A DNA stretch of 64,000 bases, from positions 5,146,001 through 5,210,000 of the forward strand of contig NZ_CP145732.1 in assembly GCF_036884845.1 (NCBI RefSeq), written 5' to 3'. Shown in pieces: positions 1 to 7,055 of the stretch; within the stretch, counting starts at the first letter, position 1; each line of letters starts with the position of its first letter. The notes under the pieces are model-generated. The model was not told the DNA's origin, did not search any database, and worked only from the letters and a program-made list of their open reading frames with translations. This stretch comes from Pseudomonas sp. MAG733B (GTDB lineage: Bacteria > Pseudomonadota > Gammaproteobacteria > Pseudomonadales > Pseudomonadaceae). Made by a program: the position numbers and the translations under genes.

Positions 1-75
1 CACCGAGCAGAAAGCCAGCAGCGCCAGCGCCCATCGGCTGCTGGCGCGCCAGTGTGTAAATGAAAACAGCGTCAT
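1..75 (-). CDS. N-terminus of an unidentified membrane or exported protein (cut by window edge)
   Basis: An open frame on the minus strand starts with ATG at 75 and runs off the window. Its first residues, MTLFSFTHWRASSRWALALL, look like a short positively charged head followed by the start of a hydrophobic segment, so a signal anchor or first transmembrane helix is likely. The ATG overlaps the TAA stop of the upstream PepSY gene (TAATG arrangement), which suggests translational coupling in one operon. PepSY proteins are often followed by a sensor kinase or cytochrome b-type membrane protein, but 25 codons are too few to decide. Confidence 0.55.
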   Translation of the reverse strand, partial: MTLFSFTHWRASSRWALALLAFCSV

Positions 76-383
76 TACAAATCCTGATGATCCTTGAGTA
101 CCTGCCCACTGACCGCGTCTAATTCCAGATCCCACTCGACGCCCTGCGGGTCGCGCAGTTCAATCTGGTAGATGTACTTGCCGTACTCTTCTTCCAGCTC
201 GGTTTCGGTGACGGTGGAGCCCGGGTGTTTGGCCAGTGCGGTGGCGTTGAGTTTCTCGAACGAGACAATGGTACCAGCGTCGCGCAGCCGCAAGGCTTCA
301 TCCGGCCCCAGATCGCGGGCATGGGCGATGCTGGCGGTGAGACCGATGATGGTCGCGGTGAACAGGGCAGTCAGGGTTTTCAT
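75..383 (-). CDS. PepSY-domain periplasmic protein
   Basis: A 102-residue protein with a typical signal peptide (about residues 1-22, cleavage after SIAHA) and a single PepSY-type domain. The C-terminal strand pattern YIYQIELRDPQGVEWDLELDA followed by SGQVL is the hallmark of the family. Such small periplasmic PepSY proteins are thought to inhibit or modulate a partner, often a two-component sensor or peptidase; the substrate here is unknown. The stop overlaps the start of the next minus-strand gene, so the two are probably co-transcribed. The following 100 bases upstream of the start hold no other gene. Confidence 0.8.
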   Translation of the reverse strand: MKTLTALFTATIIGLTASIAHARDLGPDEALRLRDAGTIVSFEKLNATALAKHPGSTVTETELEEEYGKYIYQIELRDPQGVEWDLELDAVSGQVLKDHQDL

Positions 384-482
384 GGGTGTCTCCGTATTCT
401 TTTATGTGTTGCCTACGGGGTGCACCTTAGCGATATGAACTTAATTGAAACTGAATTGCCATCATTGGCCACACCACAAAAT

Positions 483-552
483 CTGTAGGAGCACGGCTTG
501 CCGGCGATGGCGCCCGCGAAATCGCCATCGCCGGCAAGCCGTGCTCCTACAG
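483..552. repeat. REP-type palindrome (GTAGGAG family)
   Basis: A long near-perfect inverted repeat: the left arm begins CTGTAGGAGCACGGCTTGCC and the right arm is its complement ending GTGCTCCTACAG, with only a few unpaired bases in the middle. It lies between the PepSY gene and the patatin gene and matches the TAGGAGC-type REP units of fluorescent pseudomonads. It would form a very stable hairpin in either transcript. Confidence 0.85.
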
Positions 553-604
553 GTTTGGTGCAAGCTGTCACATAATTAACTGTTTTCCAGACACAGAGAC
601 CGGT

Positions 605-1684
605 ATGACCGCCATCCACATCAAGTTCCCTTCCCTGACGCTCAAGGCCGGGCCGCGTGCCTTGGCGCGCATTCGTGAAAACGGCCTGAACGCCGCCGAT
701 GTCGGCACACTGCCGGGCGCTGCCGGGGGCCCGAAGGCACTGGGGATTCAGGGGCTGGACCTGGCGCTGTTCGGCGAATGGCTGCCGGCGGCGCCACGGG
801 AGCGCTCGTTGATCGGTGCGTCGGTGGGCTCCTGGCGCTTCGCCAGTGCGTGTCTGCCTGACGCCACCGAAGGCATCCGTCGTCTCGGCCACCTCTACAC
901 CGAGCAGAATTTCGCCAAGGGCGTGACCATGGCGCAGATCAGCCAGAGCTCGCGGCGCATGCTCAATGACTTGCTCGACGGTCGCGATGCCACCCTCCTC
1001 GACAACGCCCATTACCGCTTGAACATCATGGTGGTCAAAAGCCACGGCCTGCTCGCCGACGATCATCGCGGCCGTCTGGGCCTGGGCCTGTCATCGGTGA
1101 TTGCCGACAACCTGCGCGGTCGCGCCCGGCTGTCGCGGCACTTCGAACGGCTGATCATTCACGACCCGCGCCTGGCGCCACCGGTCAACGCATTGAACGA
1201 CTTCCCGTCGCGCTTCGTCGCACTCGATGCCAACAATCTGCGCCAGGCCCTGCTCGCCTCGGGGTCGATCCCGATGGTGATGGAAGGCGTGCGCGACCTG
1301 CCGGGCGCCGGTGCCGGCACGTTCCGCGATGGCGGTTTGCTGGACTATCACCTCGACCTGCCCTACAGCGGCGATGACATCGTGCTCTATCCGCATTTCA
1401 CCGACCGGATCATTCCCGGCTGGTTCGACAAGACCCTGCCGTGGCGCCGCGCCTGCCCGGCACGCCTGCAAAATGTGCTGCTGCTGGCGCCGTCGAAGGA
1501 ATACCTGGCGCGCCTGCCCTACGGCAAACTGCCGGACCGAAACGACTTCAAGCGCTTCATGGGCGATGCCCCGAGCCGGCAGAAATACTGGCGCGCGGCG
1601 ATGGATGAAAGCCGTCGGCTGGGTGATGAGTTTCTCGAACTCGCCGCCAACGGTCGCCTCGGCGAGCGCTTGCTGACCCTTTAG
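605..1684 (+). CDS. Patatin-like phospholipase family protein
   Basis: A 359-residue protein with the patatin catalytic dyad: the nucleophile elbow GASVG (Ser73) and the D-G-G motif (Asp242, in FRDGGLLDY). A glycine-rich oxyanion-hole segment (GAAGGPKA, about residues 38-45) precedes the serine, in the expected order. Patatin proteins hydrolyse acyl ester bonds of phospholipids or other lipids. No signal peptide is evident, so a cytosolic or peripheral location is likely. It stands alone between a REP palindrome and queD. The lipid substrate cannot be inferred from context. The start ATG at 605 follows a purine-rich stretch (agagaccgg). Confidence 0.85.
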   Translation: MTAIHIKFPSLTLKAGPRALARIRENGLNAADVGTLPGAAGGPKALGIQGLDLALFGEWLPAAPRERSLIGASVGSWRFASACLPDATEGIRRLGHLYTEQNFAKGVTMAQISQSSRRMLNDLLDGRDATLLDNAHYRLNIMVVKSHGLLADDHRGRLGLGLSSVIADNLRGRARLSRHFERLIIHDPRLAPPVNALNDFPSRFVALDANNLRQALLASGSIPMVMEGVRDLPGAGAGTFRDGGLLDYHLDLPYSGDDIVLYPHFTDRIIPGWFDKTLPWRRACPARLQNVLLLAPSKEYLARLPYGKLPDRNDFKRFMGDAPSRQKYWRAAMDESRRLGDEFLELAANGRLGERLLTL

Positions 1685-1759
1685 TCAGGACAAGCTGTTA
1701 AACTCGCCGCCTGCCCGAATCGCTGCGGCGAACGCCACCTGAACAGAGCTGAAAACACT

Positions 1760-2116
1760 GTGGAAATCTTCAAGGAATTTACTTTCGAATCCGCCCACCG
1801 CCTGCCTCACGTCCCGGACGGCCACAAGTGCGGACGCCTGCACGGCCACTCGTTCAAAGTGGCGATTCACCTGAGCGGCGATCTTGATCCGCACACTGGC
1901 TGGATCCGCGATTTCTCGGAAATCAAAGCGATCTTCAAGCCGTTGTACGAGCGTCTGGACCACAACTACCTGAACGATATTCCTGGCCTGGAAAACCCGA
2001 CCAGTGAAGTGCTGGCCAAATTCATCTGGGCTGAACTCAAGCCGTTGCTGCCGGAACTCAGCGCGATTCGCATCCACGAAACGTGCACCAGCGGTTGTAT
2101 CTATCGCGGCGAGTAA
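1760..2116 (+). CDS. queD: 6-carboxy-5,6,7,8-tetrahydropterin synthase
   Basis: A 118-residue QueD/6-pyruvoyl-tetrahydropterin synthase homologue. It carries the zinc-binding histidines of the family (His13 in ESAHRLP, His28 and His30 in RLHGHSF) and the catalytic cysteine Cys24, plus the C-terminal IHETCTSGC segment. It converts dihydroneopterin triphosphate to 6-carboxytetrahydropterin, the second step of 7-cyano-7-deazaguanine (preQ0) and queuosine synthesis. The length equals the Pseudomonas family norm. The start is GTG at 1760, which begins the conserved MEIFKEF-type N-terminus. A strong terminator follows, so the gene appears monocistronic. A separate, atypical QueC-like gene occurs at 41846. 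Confidence 0.92.
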   Translation: MEIFKEFTFESAHRLPHVPDGHKCGRLHGHSFKVAIHLSGDLDPHTGWIRDFSEIKAIFKPLYERLDHNYLNDIPGLENPTSEVLAKFIWAELKPLLPELSAIRIHETCTSGCIYRGE

Positions 2117-2150
2117 GCCAACAGAGCTGCGTTTCGTCAGTGATACAAAA

Positions 2151-2178
2151 AACAGCCTTCAAAGGCTGTTTTTTTTTG
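2151..2178 (+). terminator. Rho-independent terminator of queD
   Basis: A hairpin with arms AACAGCC and GGCTGTT is followed directly by a run of T residues (2169-2176). It lies 35 bases after the queD stop. The preceding A-run gives it some bidirectional character. Confidence 0.85.
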
Positions 2179-2218
2179 CCTATGCTTTTTGGCTCGCCCC
2201 CGCCAAGAGGACACGCGC

Positions 2219-3052
2219 ATGACTGATTGGCCATTGCCTCAAACCTATCGCTTCAACGGACACTCCGTTCGCTATGCCGTACGCGGTGACGGTCCGCCGC
2301 TGGTGTTTGTGCACGGCACGCCCTTTTCTTCTTATGTATGGCACCGGATTGCGCCGCATTTCATCACCACGCACCGCATTCATTACTTCGACCTGCTCGG
2401 CTATGGGCTATCCGAGAAAGTCGAGGGTGACGTTTCATTGGGCGTGCAGAACGAGTTATTGGCACAACTGCTGGAACACTGGGGCCTGGATAATCCCGAC
2501 GTGGTGGCCCATGACTTTGGCGGTGCGACCGTCCTGCGCGCGCATCTTTTGAACGGCAAGGATTACCGCAGCCTGACACTGATCGACCCGGTGGCATTGA
2601 CGCCTTGGGGCTCGCCGTTCGTGCAGCATGTACGTCAGCATGAAGCGGCGTTCAGTGGGTTGCCCGACTACATTCAGCGGGCCATCGTGCCGGCTTACAT
2701 TCGCGGGGCGATCAAGCGCGAAATTCCCGACGATGAACTCGCGCCCTATGTGCAACCGTGGCTGGGCGATCCGGGGCAAGCGGCGTTCTATCGGCAGATC
2801 GCCCAGATGGACGAGCGCTACACCCGCGAGGCCGAGGGCCTGTACCCGACGATTCGTTGCCCGGTGCAGATTCTCTGGGGCGAAGACGATCAGTGGATTC
2901 CCATCGAACGCGGGCGCGCCTTGCAGCAAATGATTCCTGGCGCGCAGTTCCATCCGGTCCCGAACGCCGGTCATCTGGTGCAGGAAGATGCGCCTGAAGC
3001 CATTGTCGCTACGCTGAATCGATTTCTGCCGTTACTCACCCATTCTGAATAA
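2219..3052 (+). CDS. Alpha/beta hydrolase with Asp nucleophile (haloalkane dehalogenase / epoxide hydrolase type)
   Basis: A 277-residue alpha/beta-hydrolase. The HGTP oxyanion-hole motif (about residues 34-37) is followed by the nucleophile elbow HDFGG, placing Asp99 rather than Ser at the nucleophile position. A late acid region, WGEDDQWIP, and the catalytic His in NAGHLVQED complete the triad. An Asp nucleophile is typical of haloalkane and haloacetate dehalogenases and epoxide hydrolases, whereas esterases of the same fold use Ser. The ATG at 2219 follows a good ribosome-binding site (agaggacacgcgc) and begins the conserved TDWPLP N-terminus; a longer frame reaching back to 2189 lacks one. 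It sits between the queD terminator and a REP doublet, with no pathway partner. Confidence 0.8.
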   Translation: MTDWPLPQTYRFNGHSVRYAVRGDGPPLVFVHGTPFSSYVWHRIAPHFITTHRIHYFDLLGYGLSEKVEGDVSLGVQNELLAQLLEHWGLDNPDVVAHDFGGATVLRAHLLNGKDYRSLTLIDPVALTPWGSPFVQHVRQHEAAFSGLPDYIQRAIVPAYIRGAIKREIPDDELAPYVQPWLGDPGQAAFYRQIAQMDERYTREAEGLYPTIRCPVQILWGEDDQWIPIERGRALQQMIPGAQFHPVPNAGHLVQEDAPEAIVATLNRFLPLLTHSE

Positions 3053-3064
3053 ACCACGATCTAC

Positions 3065-3154
3065 TGTGGGAGCGGGCTTGCTCGCGAAGGCTGTGGGTCA
3101 GTCGATGAATATGTTGTCTGACACTCTGCCTTCGCGAGCAAGCCCGCTCCCACA
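3065..3154. repeat. REP doublet (inverted pair)
   Basis: Two inverted copies of the Pseudomonas unit TGTGGGAGCGGGCTTGCTCG frame a spacer of about 40 bases. It lies between the hydrolase and the deaminase genes. Confidence 0.9.
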
Positions 3155-3249
3155 TTTGATCTGCTGTGATCAATGTCACTGGCGAGGATCGCCGCTGGCG
3201 AGCTAACGTAGGGATATCGTCTACACGGTTCTCTATAAGGATTCGCCTC

Positions 3250-4491
3250 ATGCACATCATCAACGCCCGGCTGCGCAACCAGGAAGGCCTGCATGAGTTG
3301 CACCTGGAAAACGGCCTGATCAGCAACATCGCGCGCCAGACCGAGGCGCCAACGCTGGGGCCGGAGGATCTGGACGCCGGCGGCAATCTGGTGGTGCCGC
3401 CCTTCGTCGAGCCGCACATTCACCTCGACGCGACCCTGACCGCCGGCGAACCGCGCTGGAACATGAGCGGCACGCTGTTCGAGGGCATCGAATGCTGGGG
3501 CGAGCGCAAGGCGACCATCACCTTGGAAGACACCAAGACCCGGGCCAAAAAGACCATTGAAAGCCTCGCCGCCCACGGCATCCAGCATGTGCGCACCCAC
3601 GTCGACGTTACCGACCCGCAACTGACCGCGTTGAAGGCCATGCTCGAAGTCCGCGAGGAAAGCCGTCACCTGGTGGACATGCAAATCGTCGCGTTCCCCC
3701 AGGAAGGCATCGAGTCGTACCGCAACGGCCGGGACTTGATGGAGGAAGCGATTCACATGGGCGCCGACGTGGTCGGTGGCATTCCGCATTTCGAATACAC
3801 CCGCGATCAAGGCGTCAGCTCGGTGAAGTTCCTGATGGATCTGGCTGAGCGCACCGGTTGTCTGGTGGACGTACATTGCGATGAAACCGACGACCCCCAC
3901 TCGCGCTTTCTCGAAGTGCTGGCCGAAGAAGCCCGCAGCCGCGACATGGGCTCGCGGGTCACCGCCAGCCACACCACGGCGATGGGTTCTTACGACAACG
4001 CCTACTGCGCCAAACTGTTTCGCCTGCTCGGGCATTCGGGCATCAGTTTTGTTTCGTGCCCCACCGAAAGCATCCACCTGCAAGGGCGCTTCGACAACTT
4101 CCCGAAACGCCGGGGCGTAACCCGGGTCAACGAGTTGCTCGAAGCAGGCATGAACGTTTGTTTCGGTCAGGACTCGATCGTCGACCCGTGGTATCCGCTG
4201 GGCAACGGCAACATTTTGCGGGTACTCGAAGCGGGGCTGCACATCTGCCATATGCTCGGTTACCGCAATCTGCAAAGCGCGCTGGACCTGGTCACCGACA
4301 ACAGCGCCAAGGCCTTGGCCTTGGGTGATCGCTACGGACTGGAACCGGGGCGGCCGGCGAATTTGCTGATTCTTTCTGCCGAGAATGACTACGAGGTGAT
4401 CCGCAGCCAGGGGTTGCCGCTGTATTCGGTGCGCGGTGGCAAGGTGTTGATGAAGCGGACGATGCCGGTGGTGGAGTTCCCTGGCGATTAA
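3250..4491 (+). CDS. codA: CodA-family deaminase, predicted to accept 5-methylcytosine
   Basis: A 413-residue amidohydrolase-superfamily protein that aligns along its length with E. coli cytosine deaminase CodA. The metal ligands are all visible: the HIH pair in VEPHIHLD, His and Glu in DVHCDE, His in ASHTTA, and the catalytic Asp308 in FGQDS. At the position equivalent to E. coli Asp314, the residue that excludes 5-substituted cytosines, this protein has Ser309. CodA homologues with that residue changed are known to deaminate 5-methylcytosine to thymine (Klebsiella Kpn00632 and others). The start at 3250 (aaggattcgcctc ATG) matches the CodA N-terminus; an upstream extension to 3166 falls in non-conserved sequence. 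There is no adjacent cytosine permease gene. Cytosine, 5-methylcytosine, isoguanine or creatinine-type substrates remain possible. Confidence 0.85.
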   Translation: MHIINARLRNQEGLHELHLENGLISNIARQTEAPTLGPEDLDAGGNLVVPPFVEPHIHLDATLTAGEPRWNMSGTLFEGIECWGERKATITLEDTKTRAKKTIESLAAHGIQHVRTHVDVTDPQLTALKAMLEVREESRHLVDMQIVAFPQEGIESYRNGRDLMEEAIHMGADVVGGIPHFEYTRDQGVSSVKFLMDLAERTGCLVDVHCDETDDPHSRFLEVLAEEARSRDMGSRVTASHTTAMGSYDNAYCAKLFRLLGHSGISFVSCPTESIHLQGRFDNFPKRRGVTRVNELLEAGMNVCFGQDSIVDPWYPLGNGNILRVLEAGLHICHMLGYRNLQSALDLVTDNSAKALALGDRYGLEPGRPANLLILSAENDYEVIRSQGLPLYSVRGGKVLMKRTMPVVEFPGD

Positions 4492-4522
4492 CGCTGGATC
4501 ATCTATTGACCAGGCTGGCCTC

Positions 4523-4615
4523 TTCGCGAGCAAGCCCGCTCCCACACTTGATTTGTTTGCTGCACAGAATTCGTGTTCACAGGAGATTCAATGTGGGAGC
4601 GGGCTTGCTCGCGAA
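4523..4615. repeat. REP doublet (inverted pair)
   Basis: Here the arm order is reversed relative to most doublets in the window: TTCGCGAGCAAGCCCGCTCC comes first and the complementary GGGAGCGGGCTTGCTCGCG last. It fills the convergent gap between the deaminase gene and the DapF-like gene. Confidence 0.9.
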
Positions 4616-4628
4616 GGCGACTTCACAG

Positions 4629-5621
4629 TCACTCCACAAATCGAGCCGTCCCAAACAAGCTGACCCGACTCAATTCCCCCTGCTCTTCCTCCAGCAAAAT
4701 CGGCGCCGTGCCACCGGGCATGGTCACTTTCACCTCACCGGCACTGACCCAACCCACGCGCCACGCCGCACACGCCACCGCACTGGCGCTGGTGCCCGAC
4801 GACGCCGTCGGCCCTTCGCCTCGTTCGAACACTCGTGCGACCACATGCTGCCCGGACTCATGCATCGCCCATTGCAGATTGATCCCCGCCGGACACGGCC
4901 GCCCAGCCCCGGTCGGCATGGCATAGGCAATACGCGTCAGCCCTTCGCCCAACGCCGGCTCGCGCATCTGCTCGTTGCTCGGCAAGTGCTCGGCGCTGTC
5001 CACCAGCGTCACGCAATGTGGATTGCCAACCCGCGCGAATTGGCTGCGCGACCAAGCGCTATTGAGTGCTGACAAGGGTTGAACGTGGCTGAGTTCGCGG
5101 CCGTTCAACAGCGCCGTTTCGACGCCAACGGCACTGACCGCCGCCGGCCCGAACCCTGGCCCGCCCAGGTCAAGCCAGAAACCTTGCACGCCCTCGACTT
5201 GCGCGGCTTTCACCGATGTCTGCCCCGGTGAAGGGGTGTCGGATTTGTCGTGGTGAACCCTGAGTAAACAGGCTTCATCGCTGGGCAAAATCCCTTGGTC
5301 GCTGAGCGCCTGGGAGAAAATCGTCAGCCCGTTGCCACTGCGCTCGGCCAGGGTGCCGTCGGTGTTGACGATCAACAAATCGAAGGGCGGCGAAGACTGG
5401 AACGGGCCAACCAGAAGGCCGTCGCTGCAATGATCCTTGCTCCCCGCTGGTTGCGTGCCGGGAGCCCAGGAACAACACGCCTCGATGGCCGCCAACGCCC
5501 ACTCTTCGCGGGTTTGCGCGGCGTAGCCGGCCTGATCGGGTACAGCGATACCCTGTTGGCGCAACGCCTCGGGCGCCACGACCCTATAAATGTTGCCTCG
5601 TGCATCGTAGAGCCGCTTCAT
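4629..5621 (-). CDS. Diaminopimelate-epimerase-fold protein lacking both catalytic cysteines
   Basis: A 330-residue protein with the two-lobed DapF layout. NTDGTLAERSGNG (residues 86-98) matches the DapF motif that normally reads C-G-N-G. GNPHC (199-203) is the conserved middle motif. RVFERGEG (263-270) leads into ASSGTSA (273-279), which normally contains C-G-T-G-A. Both cysteines of the acid/base pair are Ser here (Ser95 and Ser275), so ordinary cofactor-free diaminopimelate epimerase activity is unlikely. Related folds without a Cys pair act as isomerases or dehydratases (PrpF, PhzF, hydroxyproline enzymes), or the protein may be non-catalytic. The MFS gene at 5790 is divergent and may share its regulatory region. 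Pseudomonads carry an authentic dapF elsewhere. Confidence 0.75.
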   Translation of the reverse strand: MKRLYDARGNIYRVVAPEALRQQGIAVPDQAGYAAQTREEWALAAIEACCSWAPGTQPAGSKDHCSDGLLVGPFQSSPPFDLLIVNTDGTLAERSGNGLTIFSQALSDQGILPSDEACLLRVHHDKSDTPSPGQTSVKAAQVEGVQGFWLDLGGPGFGPAAVSAVGVETALLNGRELSHVQPLSALNSAWSRSQFARVGNPHCVTLVDSAEHLPSNEQMREPALGEGLTRIAYAMPTGAGRPCPAGINLQWAMHESGQHVVARVFERGEGPTASSGTSASAVACAAWRVGWVSAGEVKVTMPGGTAPILLEEEQGELSRVSLFGTARFVE

Positions 5622-5789
5622 GGCGCCCTCCCTGTGGAATGATCGGTCTGGCTCAACATATCGCGAAACACGGTCGGGCTGTGCAAGGATGTCAGCCTGT
5701 CGGAACGCAAAACCCTGCGGACGCTGATCGAACCCTCACCGCGAGATCAATGTCCCTTGGAGACGCGACGTTTTTTGCCAAGGATTGAT

Positions 5790-6941
5790 ATGACCACCCT
5801 CAACACCCGGACCTCATTCGTACCCGGACGCCTGGAACAGATGTCCACGCGCCTCGCCTTTTTCATCGCCGGGTTCGGCATCGCCGCGTGGGCGCCGCTG
5901 GTGCCGTATGCCAAGGCGCGTGCCGGGCTGGACGAAGGCACGTTGGGCTTGTTGCTGCTGTGCCTGGGCGTGGGCTCGATACTGGCGATGCCTTTAGCCG
6001 GCATCCTTGCCACACGCTTCGGTTGCCGCAAGGTGGCGACCGGCGGGACCTTGCTGATCTGTGCAGCGCTGCCGTTGCTGGCGACGGTGTCGTCGATTCC
6101 GGCCTTGATCGGCGCCTTGTTCATGTTCGGCGCGGGCCTGGGCACCGTGGACTCGACGGTGAACCTGCAAGCGGTGATCGTCGAGCGCGCCAGCGGCAAA
6201 AACATGATGTCGGGATTCCACGGGTTGTTCAGCCTGGGCGGGATCGTCGGCGCAGCGGGCGTCAGTGCCCTGCTCGGCCTTGGGCTTTCGCCGCTGGGCG
6301 CGATGCTGGTGGTGATTGCCTTGTTGCTGGTCACACTGTTGAAAGCCGTGCCGCACATGCTGCCGTATGGAAGCGAGAGTTCCGGGCCGGCGTTCGCCGT
6401 TCCCCATGGCATCGTGCTGTTTATCGGCGGGATGTGCTTCATCGTGTTCCTCGCCGAAGGTGCAGCGCTGGACTGGAGCGCGGTGTTTTTGGCGCAGGAG
6501 CGCGGGATCGACACGGCTTATGCCGGATTGGGTTACGCAGCGTTTGCGCTGACCATGACGGTGGGTCGCTTGACCGGTGATTCGATCGTGCGACGGCTTG
6601 GCGCGACGCGGGTGATTGTGTTCGGTGGGCTGACGGCGGCGGCTGGATTGGCTCTGGCCACATTCGCCCCGAGCTGGGAAGCGGCGCTGGTGGGATATGC
6701 GTTGTTGGGTGCCGGTTGTTCGAACATTGTGCCGGTGCTGTACACCGCGGTGGGCAAGCAGACGGTCATGCCGGAAAGCATCGCCGTGCCGGCCATTACC
6801 ACTTTGGGTTATGCGGGAATACTTGCGGGGCCTGCGGTAATCGGATTCGTCGCCCACGCCGCCAGTTTGAGTTTTGCCTTTGGCCTGATGGCGCTGTTGC
6901 TGGTTGCAGTGGCGATTGGCGGGAAGGTGTTGAAAGTTTAA
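5790..6941 (+). CDS. MFS transporter (YbjJ/FucP-like, 12 transmembrane helices)
   Basis: A 383-residue integral membrane protein with hydrophobic segments spread over the whole length, consistent with 12 helices in two halves. The first cytoplasmic loop has the MFS-type pattern G-x-L-A-T-R-F-G-C-R-K (about residues 72-82). The shape resembles the YbjJ-type subgroup of small MFS proteins whose substrates are undefined. The start ATG at 5790 is preceded by AAGGA at a normal distance; an upstream in-frame ATG at 5757 has no such site. It is divergent from the DapF-like gene, so a shared ligand is conceivable but unproven. Confidence 0.8.
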   Translation: MTTLNTRTSFVPGRLEQMSTRLAFFIAGFGIAAWAPLVPYAKARAGLDEGTLGLLLLCLGVGSILAMPLAGILATRFGCRKVATGGTLLICAALPLLATVSSIPALIGALFMFGAGLGTVDSTVNLQAVIVERASGKNMMSGFHGLFSLGGIVGAAGVSALLGLGLSPLGAMLVVIALLLVTLLKAVPHMLPYGSESSGPAFAVPHGIVLFIGGMCFIVFLAEGAALDWSAVFLAQERGIDTAYAGLGYAAFALTMTVGRLTGDSIVRRLGATRVIVFGGLTAAAGLALATFAPSWEAALVGYALLGAGCSNIVPVLYTAVGKQTVMPESIAVPAITTLGYAGILAGPAVIGFVAHAASLSFAFGLMALLLVAVAIGGKVLKV

Positions 6942-6944
6942 GAG

Positions 6945-7035
6945 CATCGCTAGCAGGCTAGCTCCCACAGGTCCTCGGTCGTACACATTTATTGTGTTCA
7001 CCGAAAATCCTGTGGGAGCTAGCCTGCTAGCGATG
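6945..7035. repeat. REP-type inverted pair (CTAGCAGGCTAGCTCCCAC family)
   Basis: Arms CATCGCTAGCAGGCTAGCTC and its complement enclose about 40 bases in the convergent gap between the MFS gene and fecA. This is a sequence variant of the same REP architecture, with the GCTAGC core replacing GCGGGC. Confidence 0.85.
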
Positions 7036-7055
7036 AGGTCAACTCGGTCGGTCTA

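Noticed and set aside
3061..4545. A 494-codon minus-strand frame opposite the CodA homologue
   Set aside because: Composition shadow extending into the REP doublets at both ends; the plus-strand protein has full amidohydrolase motifs.
3065..4615. Regularly recurring palindromes taken as a possible CRISPR array
   Set aside because: They are inverted REP doublets scattered over 60 kb in intergenic gaps, not short direct repeats with unique spacers.
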